Source: Suilimivivens sp964614185 (GTDB lineage Bacteria; Bacillota; Clostridia; Lachnospirales; Lachnospiraceae). From it: a DNA stretch of 64,000 nt. The position numbers and the translations under genes are program-made. Below are positions 1 through 6,047 of the stretch, piece after piece. The notes beneath the pieces were generated by a model that saw only the letters and a list, made by a program, of their open reading frames with translations, did not search any database and was not told the origin of the DNA. How positions within the stretch are numbered: position 1 is the first letter of the stretch; every line of letters starts with the position of its first letter. The stretch covers positions 1 through 64,000 of the forward strand of contig CAZTKJ010000001.1 of assembly GCA_964614185.1 (NCBI GenBank), in the 5' to 3' direction.

Positions 1-5
1 TGAGA

Positions 6-42
6 AAAGCGCTTCTGGTCTAGGACTTACCAGAGGCGCTTT
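6..42 (-). terminator. Hairpin terminator at left edge
   Basis: Arms at 6-19 and 29-42 pair over 14 bases with one G-T type mismatch and a 9-base loop. Read on the minus strand the second arm runs into TTTTC, so it can end transcription coming from the XRE gene at 88-450. The plus-strand tail is poor in T. Confidence 0.6.
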
Positions 43-54
43 GTCTACAGTCTG

Positions 55-82
55 AGCCATCCGTTTTATCGGATGGCTTTTG
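55..82 (+). terminator. Hairpin terminator, plus strand
   Basis: Arms AGCCATCCG (55-63) and CGGATGGCT (70-78) are perfect complements around a 6-base loop, and TTTTG follows on the plus strand. It would stop a plus-strand transcript entering from outside the window before it meets the convergent XRE gene. On the minus strand it lacks a T tail but could still stabilise the XRE transcript end. Confidence 0.6.
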
Positions 83-87
83 TTGAT

Positions 88-450
88 TTACTGGTTTTCT
101 CTCTTTATATCACTTTCCGCTAATTTGTAAAAATATTTAATGTCCCTTAAAAACTGTAGGGATGCTCTTAATTGGATATCTGAAAAATCTTCTATCATTT
201 CAGCAATTTCATTATGGTAAATGACTCTTCCGCTTTTGGTACTGCCACAAATCAATTCCTCTATGGAACAGTCCAGTGCATTGGCAACGTCTATCAGCTT
301 TTCCAGTCCGATTTTGCTTCTGGCATTTTCTACATTACTGACATGCTGTGTAGATACTCCTGCCTTATCTGCCAGTTCTGTCTGAGACATCTTCCGATCT
401 TCGCGTTTTGCCTTTATTCTTTTGCCTAAATCTTTGTAATCTAATGCCAC
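88..450 (-). CDS. XRE-family helix-turn-helix transcriptional regulator
   Basis: Small cytosolic DNA-binding regulator of about 120 aa. An N-terminal lambda-Cro/CI-type HTH lies within roughly the first 65 residues: LGKRIKAKRE, then the motif SQTELADKAGVSTQHVSNVE, then LIDVANALDCS. The C-terminal ~50 residues are helical and contain no recognised effector domain. I place the start at GTG 448-450, because AGGGAG sits at 455-460 with ideal spacing. An upstream in-frame GTG at 486 would add 12 residues but has no clear ribosome binding site. A possible promoter lies at 578-606. It stands alone between two terminator hairpins and a gene-free gap, so its targets, which may include itself, cannot be told from context. 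The family assignment is firm and the role unknown. Confidence 0.9.
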   Translation of the reverse strand: MALDYKDLGKRIKAKREDRKMSQTELADKAGVSTQHVSNVENARSKIGLEKLIDVANALDCSIEELICGSTKSGRVIYHNEIAEMIEDFSDIQLRASLQFLRDIKYFYKLAESDIKRENQ

Positions 451-577
451 GATTCTCCCTGCCTGTAATCCGCATACATCAAACACTGCTTCTGTAACAA
501 TAAAATATAATTCAAAAAATATTCTATAGAAATCTCCTTTCCTTTAAAATCATCTACATAAATGTTTTATTCTCATA

Positions 578-606
578 ATTATAATTCACAAAAATTTTTT
601 TGTTAT
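578..606 (-). promoter_or_regulatory. Possible sigma-A promoter of the XRE gene
   Basis: On the minus strand ATAACA (601-606, 4 of 6 to the -35 consensus) is followed after 17 bases by a perfect TATAAT (578-583). Transcription would start near 571 and give a leader of about 120 bases before the GTG at 450. This is a consensus match only. Confidence 0.4.
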
Positions 607-610
607 TCGT

Positions 611-792
611 CCTGCAACTATTGCCTGTCAAGCTACACAACCGAATTGAAGCAGACGATTTGCACGATGAAGATGAGATTTAAAAATCGTGGAAGCCTCT
701 GCTGAACACGATTTTCGTATTAAAAAGCTCATCGGAATGCTTCGTGCATCGAGTATGCTCAATTCGGTTGTGCAGTTGGACATAATTACAGG
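611..792. repeat. Long nested imperfect inverted repeat (hairpin element)
   Basis: This fills most of the gene-free gap between the XRE gene and the HAD phosphatase. Collinear perfect stems pair inward: CACAACCGAATTGA at 636-649 with 759-772 (14 bases), TGCACGA at 661-667 with 742-748, GATGAG at 672-677 with 728-733, and AAAATCGTG at 683-691 with 707-715 around a 15-base loop. Weaker pairing continues outward to about 611 and 792. Either strand would fold into one long rod. The short open frames on both strands here come from the palindrome and lack ribosome binding sites. It could be a MITE-like mobile remnant or a structured RNA. I recognise no known family and see no second copy in this window. 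Confidence 0.65.
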
Positions 793-804
793 CCATTTGA
801 TACG

Positions 805-836
805 CATAAAAAACAGACAGGAATCTTCCTGTCTGC
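805..836 (-). terminator. Rho-independent terminator of the HAD phosphatase gene
   Basis: CAGACAGGAA (814-823) and TTCCTGTCTG (826-835) form a perfect stem. On the minus strand it is followed at once by a run of six T. It lies 38 bases past the stop of the gene at 874 and is the strongest simple terminator in the left part of the window. Confidence 0.85.
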
Positions 837-873
837 TCTCTTTCCTCCAATGTCATTATCAACATGTGAAATC

Positions 874-1533
874 TTAACCTTTATTTTCCTCAAACCAATT
901 TTTTACTTCAAATAAGTCTTTACAAATCATATGTGCAAGCTGCTTTATTTCCTCATCAGGCTGTATCATATCCGGCACCATAACAGGTACGGTGCCTGCC
1001 CTGTAGGCAGCACGAATGCCATTATAAGAATCCTCTATGGTCACTGCTTCCTTAGGTAAAACTTGCAGATGATCGCATGCCATAAGAAAAATGTCCGGTT
1101 CCGGTTTGCTCTTTTTGAGCATATCGCCGCAAGTCAAATCATTAAAATACGTTATCAGTCCGGCGTCTGTGATTTCTCTTTCCACTGCGGACTTCTTAGT
1201 TGAAGAAGCCAGTCCAATCAGGTATCCCTCTTCTTTCAAATAGGAAAGCAGTTCTTCAATTCCCGGTTTCATAGGCAGTCTGCCATGGTCATAGCGTGCA
1301 TGGAATGAAGCGGAAATTTCTTTTACATAGTCATCATAAGGAAAATCCGGTCCATAATAATCTAAAAAAATCTGCCGGGTACTTGTGGCATTTACACCGA
1401 TACACTTATAGTAGACTTCTTCCATTCCTGTAAGACTGTATTTCTTTGCAAGTGCAAGCCATTCTTCAAACACAAGCCGTTCTGAATCAAAGATGACGCC
1501 ATCCATATCAAAGATCACTGCTTTATACTTCAT
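874..1533 (-). CDS. HAD-superfamily phosphatase / phosphoglucomutase-like hydrolase
   Basis: Cytosolic HAD subfamily IA enzyme of 219 aa. It opens with the nucleophile motif FDMDGVIFDSE (Asp9 nucleophile, Asp11 acid/base), has the second motif Ser-Ser-Thr (LASSTKK), and ends with motif III/IV Lys...Glu-Asp (SKPEPD, TIEDSYNGI). The helical cap between motifs I and II and this length fit the beta-phosphoglucomutase/phosphatase group, which acts on sugar phosphates or other small phosphomonoesters. The exact substrate cannot be read from sequence. I prefer the ATG at 1533, which gives the family-typical MKYKAVIFD start. An in-frame ATG at 1545 adds four residues but leaves the ribosome binding site almost touching it. 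The small gene at 1571-1789 ends 25 bases upstream of 1545, so the two are probably co-transcribed. Confidence 0.9.
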   Translation of the reverse strand: MKYKAVIFDMDGVIFDSERLVFEEWLALAKKYSLTGMEEVYYKCIGVNATSTRQIFLDYYGPDFPYDDYVKEISASFHARYDHGRLPMKPGIEELLSYLKEEGYLIGLASSTKKSAVEREITDAGLITYFNDLTCGDMLKKSKPEPDIFLMACDHLQVLPKEAVTIEDSYNGIRAAYRAGTVPVMVPDMIQPDEEIKQLAHMICKDLFEVKNWFEENKG

Positions 1534-1552
1534 ATTTATGACCATTTCCTTT

Positions 1553-1568
1553 CAAGGTTCGAACCTTG
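1553..1568. promoter_or_regulatory. Perfect 16-base palindrome
   Basis: CAAGGTTC directly abuts its reverse complement GAACCTTG with no loop. It lies exactly between the stop codon of the small helical protein (1571) and the ribosome binding site of the HAD gene. It may be a dimeric regulator's operator or, less likely because it has no loop, an RNA hairpin. Confidence 0.45.
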
Positions 1569-1570
1569 CA

Positions 1571-1789
1571 TTAAAATAGGTTCTTTATGGCTCCTGCCGC
1601 ACCTGCAAGCTTATCTGCTGACAGCTTTGCCTTTACGCCGTTTACCACCTGGTCTACCACCTCTTTAGGAAGCTTCACTCCAAGCACACTTTCTAATGCC
1701 TTTACCGGGTCCTTTTGAAACTGCTCCTGAAGCTTCTTATCCTTTGAAATTTTATCTACCGCTTTCATAACCTGTTCTTTTACGTCCAT
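1571..1789 (-). CDS. Small helical protein with Nif11/NHLP-leader-like pattern, function unknown
   Basis: Seventy-two residues, no signal peptide, no cysteine, rich in Lys, Val and Ala. The pattern DPVKALESVLGVKLPKEVV followed by a helical tail recalls the leader part of Nif11/nitrile-hydratase-like peptides (DP..AL...G..LP). There is no Gly-Gly cleavage site, no Cys/Ser/Thr-rich core, and no modification enzyme nearby, so a RiPP precursor is unlikely. A good AAAGGAGAG ribosome binding site at 1796-1804 precedes the ATG. The gene lies upstream of the HAD phosphatase in the same direction. I do not recognise a function. It is likely a conserved small cytosolic protein of Clostridia. Confidence 0.75.
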   Translation of the reverse strand: MDVKEQVMKAVDKISKDKKLQEQFQKDPVKALESVLGVKLPKEVVDQVVNGVKAKLSADKLAGAAGAIKNLF

Positions 1790-1828
1790 TTTATTCTCTC
1801 CTTTTATTATTATAAGTCATATAAACTC

Positions 1829-1933
1829 GCAAATTCGTGCTTATGCACTTTCTGTCCGATTTTATCAGACATTTGCTCGTTAATGCCGCAAGAAAAACAA
1901 ATGTCTGCTTTGCAGCCGCTTGTTTTTCTTTTG
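1829..1933. other. Structured intergenic region with competing stems
   Basis: Between the chemoreceptor gene and the small helical protein, CAGACATTTG (1866-1875) pairs perfectly with 1898-1907. AAGAAAAACAA (1890-1900) pairs perfectly with 1920-1930. The stems share 1898-1900, so they cannot both form in full. A small GTGC-TTAT-GCAC hairpin sits at 1837-1848, and GCAAAT (1829-1834) pairs with 1871-1876. None has a clean T tail on the minus strand. It may be a transcript end or a leader switch. Confidence 0.5.
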
Positions 1934-2034
1934 CGTACATTATAACACAGCGTTCTCTCTATCACAATCCAATATTACTGGTTACCATCATACAGTCCTG
2001 CCAGATTCCGGCTGCCATTTAAAATTTCTTCTTT

Positions 2035-3423
2035 TTATATTTTCGTTTCTTCTCTGTCTCCGGTATTTTTAATGATCCTTCGCAAGCCATCAATAGATTG
2101 CCTGAACTGTCCATATACCTGGTAGGCCGAATGGAACTGCTTAAGGGCCTCCTCACTGTCTCCTCGCTCCTTTGCATACCATGAATCACAGGCGTATTTA
2201 TGAAGTTCTTCATGAGTTCTTACAGTCTGCCGGAATTCAGGTGCATTTACAATACGTGAATCTGTCTGAGCTCCTGCCCATTTACCAAATTTACAGCCGC
2301 CGGGGTTATTCAGCTGTTCTATCTTAAGCCGTTCAAAACCGGCCAGATTGTTGTAAATACGCCATGTAAAGATCAAGTGGTCAATTTCAAATACTGTGAT
2401 CCAGTCCAAAGTAGTAAGCTTTGAGTTACTTCGTGCCATATCGCTTCTTGCTTTGTCAACATTTCGGGAAATACGATATAGATGTTCCCCTGTGCTTACG
2501 CATTCATCGGACAAAGTATGATAGCTCTCTGCAATAGCATCAATAGATGATACAAAATTTTCCGTCAACGCTGACTGTGTATTTATTTCTCCATAAATAT
2601 GATCTATTTCCTCGCGGATAGAATCTAACTGTCCTGCCATACCGCCAATAGATTCAATAGATTTATGAACACTTTCATTTCCTTCTTTAAGCTGCTCTGC
2701 CGTAACATTCACTGACTGGGAAAGGTCATTAATGCCTGACATCAACTCTGTCACATACTGTACCACATCCTCTGCAGATGCGGTGGTACTGGCGGAAAGA
2801 TCCCTGACCTGATTAGCCACTACTGCAAATCCCCTGCCGGCTTCTCCGGCTCTGGCTGCTTCAATGGAAGCATTCAGTGCCAGCAGACCGCTCTTGCTGG
2901 CAATTTTCTTAACCATATCAATGATTTCATTAATTTTGATTGCTTTTTCCTTAAAAACAGCAACCTGCTCACTGATATTCAGAACTTGTCTGGCAGACTC
3001 ATCTACAATATGTATGCTTTCTTCCATCCCTTTAAGGCTGCTTTGTGAGGTTTCTATAACATTGTGGGCATTTTCCTGAATGTTCTGGACTGCTGTCTGA
3101 ATATTCTGAACAGAGTCTCCCAGCTCTTTGCTGGAATCCCGCATGCCATTGATAGCGGTAGTCTGTGAATGAACCTGTTCCAACATTTCCTTTACGCAGG
3201 AACTGTCACCGATCTGTGACATAGAATCATTCAGCCGCATTGCAAACTTGTTGTTTGCTTTTAAAAATGCTTCCAATACATCATTATATTTTCTGGCCAT
3301 TTCCACATCATGGAAGGCGGATGTGTCAAGCAATGAGTAATCTCCTGATATGGCCTTTTCCATTCCCTGCAGCAATAGCAACCTGTCTTCATTATAGTCA
3401 TTGGTCTGTTTTTTCTTAATCAC
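2035..3423 (-). CDS. Soluble methyl-accepting chemotaxis protein with C-terminal CZB zinc-binding domain
   Basis: Cytosolic chemoreceptor of 462 aa without any membrane segment. Residues about 50-330 are long heptad coiled coil. The highly conserved signalling hairpin tip around residue 200 (NASIEAARAGEAGRGFAVVA) contacts CheA/CheW. From about residue 340 comes a CZB domain: EIDHLIFTWR, CKFGKW, then THEELHKYA, giving the three-His/one-Cys zinc site typical of the family. In other bacteria CZB chemoreceptors sense oxidants or zinc, and a similar input is an inference here. The start is GTG 3421-3423 behind GGAGGGAG. No che or flagellar genes lie nearby, so the rest of the pathway must be elsewhere. 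Family assignment is firm and the ligand inferred. Confidence 0.93.
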   Translation of the reverse strand: MIKKKQTNDYNEDRLLLLQGMEKAISGDYSLLDTSAFHDVEMARKYNDVLEAFLKANNKFAMRLNDSMSQIGDSSCVKEMLEQVHSQTTAINGMRDSSKELGDSVQNIQTAVQNIQENAHNVIETSQSSLKGMEESIHIVDESARQVLNISEQVAVFKEKAIKINEIIDMVKKIASKSGLLALNASIEAARAGEAGRGFAVVANQVRDLSASTTASAEDVVQYVTELMSGINDLSQSVNVTAEQLKEGNESVHKSIESIGGMAGQLDSIREEIDHIYGEINTQSALTENFVSSIDAIAESYHTLSDECVSTGEHLYRISRNVDKARSDMARSNSKLTTLDWITVFEIDHLIFTWRIYNNLAGFERLKIEQLNNPGGCKFGKWAGAQTDSRIVNAPEFRQTVRTHEELHKYACDSWYAKERGDSEEALKQFHSAYQVYGQFRQSIDGLRRIIKNTGDREETKI

Positions 3424-3524
3424 TGCTCTCCCTCCATTTTGACAAATTAATACCTGTTACTTTAAGAATACCATAAATTTTTACAAATGAACACTGTTTT
3501 ACCTGCATTATTTCTCATATCGAC

Positions 3525-3553
3525 TTTACAGATTCTTTCCCTAACTATAAAAT
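3525..3553 (+). promoter_or_regulatory. Sigma-A-type promoter for the zinc-ribbon/TPM gene pair
   Basis: TTTACA (3525-3530, 5 of 6) and TAAAAT (3548-3553, 5 of 6) are separated by exactly 17 bases. The start codon follows at 3582 with AAAGGAG at 3569-3575. The region lies between divergent genes and is the natural promoter site. Confidence 0.6.
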
Positions 3554-3581
3554 AGAAATAACAAAACTAAAGGAGCATAAT

Positions 3582-4952
3582 ATGTACGAATGTCCCAACT
3601 GTGGCGGTAATTTAAAATTTGATATTGAACAACAGCTGCTTAAATGCGATTACTGCCTTACCACTCAGGATCCCTACCAAATAACTAAAGACAAGGATGC
3701 TGAAGAAGATAACCAGTTTGATGTGACTATCTTTACCTGTCCGCAGTGCGGAGGAGAAATTCTTGGCACCGATAATTCTATCGCTGAATTTTGCAGTTTT
3801 TGCGGCGCTTCTACCATTTTCTACAGCCGGATCAGCAAAGAAAAGCGTCCTTCCTGGATCATACCTTTTTCACAGACAAAGGAAGCCTGCAAAAAAGCCT
3901 ATAATGCCCGGCTTAAAAAAGCTATTTTTGCTCCCGATGATTTAAGAGATGAAAAGGCCATTGAAAGTTTCCGCGGTATTTATATGCCCTACTGGAGTTA
4001 CAGTATCTCCCAAAAAGGAACTATCAGCCTGAAAGGGAAAAAAAGCTTCCGCAGAGGAGACTATGTTTATACCAATCACTATGATATGGGAGGCTGCATC
4101 GATGCCTACTATCAGGACCTTTCCTATGATGCATCTTCTTCTTTCTCTGACAACATCAGCGAAAGTATTGCTCCCTTCCATGTAAAAGGCATGAGAAAGT
4201 TTACCCCTTCCTTTTTAAGCGGATTTTATGCAGATACTGCTGATGTGGACAGAACCCTTTATGAAAAAGACGCTCTGACCATTGCACAGACCGCCAGCTA
4301 TGACCGCATAAAAAAAGTACCGGAATTTTCAGGAATTCAGTTTTCACTGAAAGACGTTGATCTGCACAGCAGAATGGAGCGGCCTGAACGTGTCATGTAT
4401 CCTGTATGGTTCATGTCTTATCGCAAAAATGACCGTGTCGCTTACGCAACCGTAAACGGTCAGACAGGAAAAGTGGCAGCTGATATTCCCATAGATACCA
4501 AAAAATATGTAATAGGTTCTCTTATTCTTGCTGTTCCTATTTTCCTGTTTCTGAATCTGAATTCGTTGATTACTGCCACTTCCGTTTTAAGTATTTCTAT
4601 GCCTCTGGAAATTGTGACATTTGTTACTTACATGATAGAAATCAGCCGAATTCATCAGCGTGACAGCCGGAAAGATGACAGAGGATACCTTGCCAGTCAA
4701 AAAAAACCTTCTAATACTCCTCTTTCTTTTAAAACCATCCTGCACGATCTGCTGGGACTATTATTTGCCTTTATGATTTCTATGTGCATTTTTCTGTTTG
4801 CTCCCGTAGAAGACGCCTGGTATTATGGTGGAACTACCGCTGCTTTTCTTGGGATTTTATTTACTATTGTAGAAATTATCAAAAAATATAATATACTTGC
4901 CACTCGCAGGCTGCCGCAGTTTGATAGAAAAGGAGGGGATGATGATGCATAA
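3582..4952 (+). CDS. Double zinc-ribbon membrane protein of unknown function
   Basis: 456 aa. Two N-terminal zinc ribbons are visible: Cys4/Cys7/Cys22/Cys25 and Cys53/Cys56/Cys71/Cys74. A soluble middle region carries the motif RGIYMPYWSY, common in this group of zinc-ribbon proteins, followed by about four membrane segments from residue ~308 (VIGSLILAVPIFLF, a middle pair, LLGLLFAFMISMCIFLF, and AAFLGILFTIVEII). The tail is charged and ends GGDDDA. The gene overlaps the following TPM-domain gene, and the two appear to form a translationally coupled pair. Such zinc-ribbon and TPM proteins occur together in many Clostridia, suggesting a membrane complex of unknown role. Promoter and ribosome binding site are clear. 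Confidence 0.85.
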   Translation: MYECPNCGGNLKFDIEQQLLKCDYCLTTQDPYQITKDKDAEEDNQFDVTIFTCPQCGGEILGTDNSIAEFCSFCGASTIFYSRISKEKRPSWIIPFSQTKEACKKAYNARLKKAIFAPDDLRDEKAIESFRGIYMPYWSYSISQKGTISLKGKKSFRRGDYVYTNHYDMGGCIDAYYQDLSYDASSSFSDNISESIAPFHVKGMRKFTPSFLSGFYADTADVDRTLYEKDALTIAQTASYDRIKKVPEFSGIQFSLKDVDLHSRMERPERVMYPVWFMSYRKNDRVAYATVNGQTGKVAADIPIDTKKYVIGSLILAVPIFLFLNLNSLITATSVLSISMPLEIVTFVTYMIEISRIHQRDSRKDDRGYLASQKKPSNTPLSFKTILHDLLGLLFAFMISMCIFLFAPVEDAWYYGGTTAAFLGILFTIVEIIKKYNILATRRLPQFDRKGGDDDA

Positions 4953-5748
4953 AATAACCATACATAAACTGACGATCTTTTTGGCACTTGGCCTCCTTCT
5001 CTTATGTCCGGCTATAAAGGTTTATGCTGCCTCTCCTGTCTGGACCAATCAGGATACAGGCTATTCTGTTATCATAGATGATGAAGCTGACCTGTTAAGT
5101 GAAGAGGAAGAATCCCTGCTTGCACTGACCATGCGGCAGGTTACTGCTTATGGTCATGCTGCCTTTAAGTCTGTCTCTTCCAATTCCTATTCCACTTCTT
5201 ACTTTGCGGAAGAATATTATTACGAACTCTTCGGTTCCCAAAGCGGCACTCTGTTTCTGATCGATATGGATAACAGGGAAATTTATCTTTTCAGCGATGG
5301 CGCTATATACCGGGTTGTCACTACCAGTTATGCCTATACCATTACAGATAACGTATATCGTTATGCCTCAAACAGCAATTACTACCTCTGTGCCAATGAA
5401 GCCTTTTCGCAGGTTCATGCTCTTTTATCAGGCCATAAAATAGCGCAGCCCATGAAATACATAAGCAACACTCTGCTTGCACTCATATTGGCTGCGCTGA
5501 TCAATTACTTTATTGCAATAGTCCTGTCCGGTACTGCCAAGCCTTCAAAGTCAGAACTTCTCAGTTCCATTTCCACAGGATTTAAATTTACAGACCCTTA
5601 TACTACTAAAACTCACCAAACCAAAGTCTACAGTCCCCAAAGCAGCGGAAGCAGCAGTAGCGGAAGTCACAGCAGCAGCGGCGGTGGCCACAGCAGCGGT
5701 GGCGGTGGCGGACATAGTAGCGGCGGTGGCGGCGGACACAGGTTTTAA
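4945..5748 (+). CDS. TPM-domain (YgcG-like) secreted or membrane protein with Gly/Ser/His-rich tail
   Basis: About 267 aa: a signal peptide (hydrophobic IFLALGLLLLCPAIKVYA), then a TPM domain over roughly residues 35-170 with the family pattern IDDEADLLSEEEE and FLIDMDNREIYLFSDG. A membrane segment (LLALILAALINYFIAIVL) follows, then a low-complexity tail of repeated SGGGGGH units ending in HRF. TPM proteins fold as small alpha/beta domains outside the membrane, and no enzymatic role is established for this kind. Three ATG codons lie in a row at 4939, 4942 and 4945. The last has the best distance (8 bases) from AGGAGG at 4931-4936. It overlaps the end of the zinc-ribbon gene. The His-rich tail may bind metal. 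The stop codon lies inside a hairpin shared with the convergent gene. Confidence 0.85.
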   Translation: MHKITIHKLTIFLALGLLLLCPAIKVYAASPVWTNQDTGYSVIIDDEADLLSEEEESLLALTMRQVTAYGHAAFKSVSSNSYSTSYFAEEYYYELFGSQSGTLFLIDMDNREIYLFSDGAIYRVVTTSYAYTITDNVYRYASNSNYYLCANEAFSQVHALLSGHKIAQPMKYISNTLLALILAALINYFIAIVLSGTAKPSKSELLSSISTGFKFTDPYTTKTHQTKVYSPQSSGSSSSGSHSSSGGGHSSGGGGGHSSGGGGGHRF

Positions 5749-5759
5749 CCCCGTCCGCC
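5731..5759. terminator. Hairpin spanning two convergent stop codons
   Basis: GGCGGAC (5731-5737) pairs with GTCCGCC (5753-5759), with an inner palindrome GGTTTTAACC. The stop codons of the plus-strand TPM gene (5746-5748) and the minus-strand gene (5745-5747) overlap inside it. The plus-strand tail is TGTTTCTTCTT. It probably serves as a shared transcript end. Confidence 0.5.
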
Positions 5760-6047
5760 TGTTTCTTCTTCCTGTTCCTGCTGCATCAATTCTTTAACGG
5801 CATCTTCCGTATCATCAAACCTCTCTAAAAATTTGTTCCACTCTTTGATGGTAAAAGATTGTGCGCCTATCTGAAAAGATGGTTCCGTGTCACCATTTTT
5901 AACTTTATCAAATATTTCCTGCTTTTTCTCCTTAATCATCTGCATGTAGTCAACCGTAGTCAGATTTTCTTCTTTCTGATTGGTTTTCTGCTGAGGATTT
6001 GTATATGCCGCCCGGGCATATCCTGATTGTACTGTTCCAATTGCCAT
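5745..6047 (-). CDS. Small cytosolic protein coupled to the giant protease gene, function unknown
   Basis: 100 aa starting at ATG 6045-6047, whose A is the last base of the giant protease's TAA stop (TAATG overlap). AGGAGGG lies just inside the upstream gene, so translation is coupled. There is no signal peptide and no membrane segment. The N-terminus MAIGTVQSGYARAAYTNPQQ is flexible. The body is charged and helical (DYMQMIKEKKQEIFDKV; SFTIKEWNKFLERFDDTEDAV), and it ends in an acidic EQEEE tail. I do not recognise the family. Tight coupling to a secreted protease suggests a helper, for example in expression or export, but that is inference. An upstream TTG at 6065 would overlap the ribosome binding site and is less likely. 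Confidence 0.75.
   Translation of the reverse strand: MAIGTVQSGYARAAYTNPQQKTNQKEENLTTVDYMQMIKEKKQEIFDKVKNGDTEPSFQIGAQSFTIKEWNKFLERFDDTEDAVKELMQQEQEEETGGRG

Noticed and set aside
680..877. Short open frames on both strands in the 487-873 gap
   Set aside because: They arise from the palindromic element at 611-792, lack start signals and differ between arms.
1571..1789. Small helical protein as a RiPP precursor
   Set aside because: No cleavage motif, no modifiable core residues and no modifying enzyme or exporter nearby.
1809..1814. TATAAT upstream of the small helical protein as its -10 box
   Set aside because: The transcript would begin inside the ribosome binding site, so the element cannot serve this gene.
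3517..3524. GTCGATAT on the minus strand, resembling a sigma-D (motility) -10 box before the chemoreceptor
   Set aside because: No TAAA-type -35 element lies at the required ~15-base spacing, so I do not call a motility promoter.
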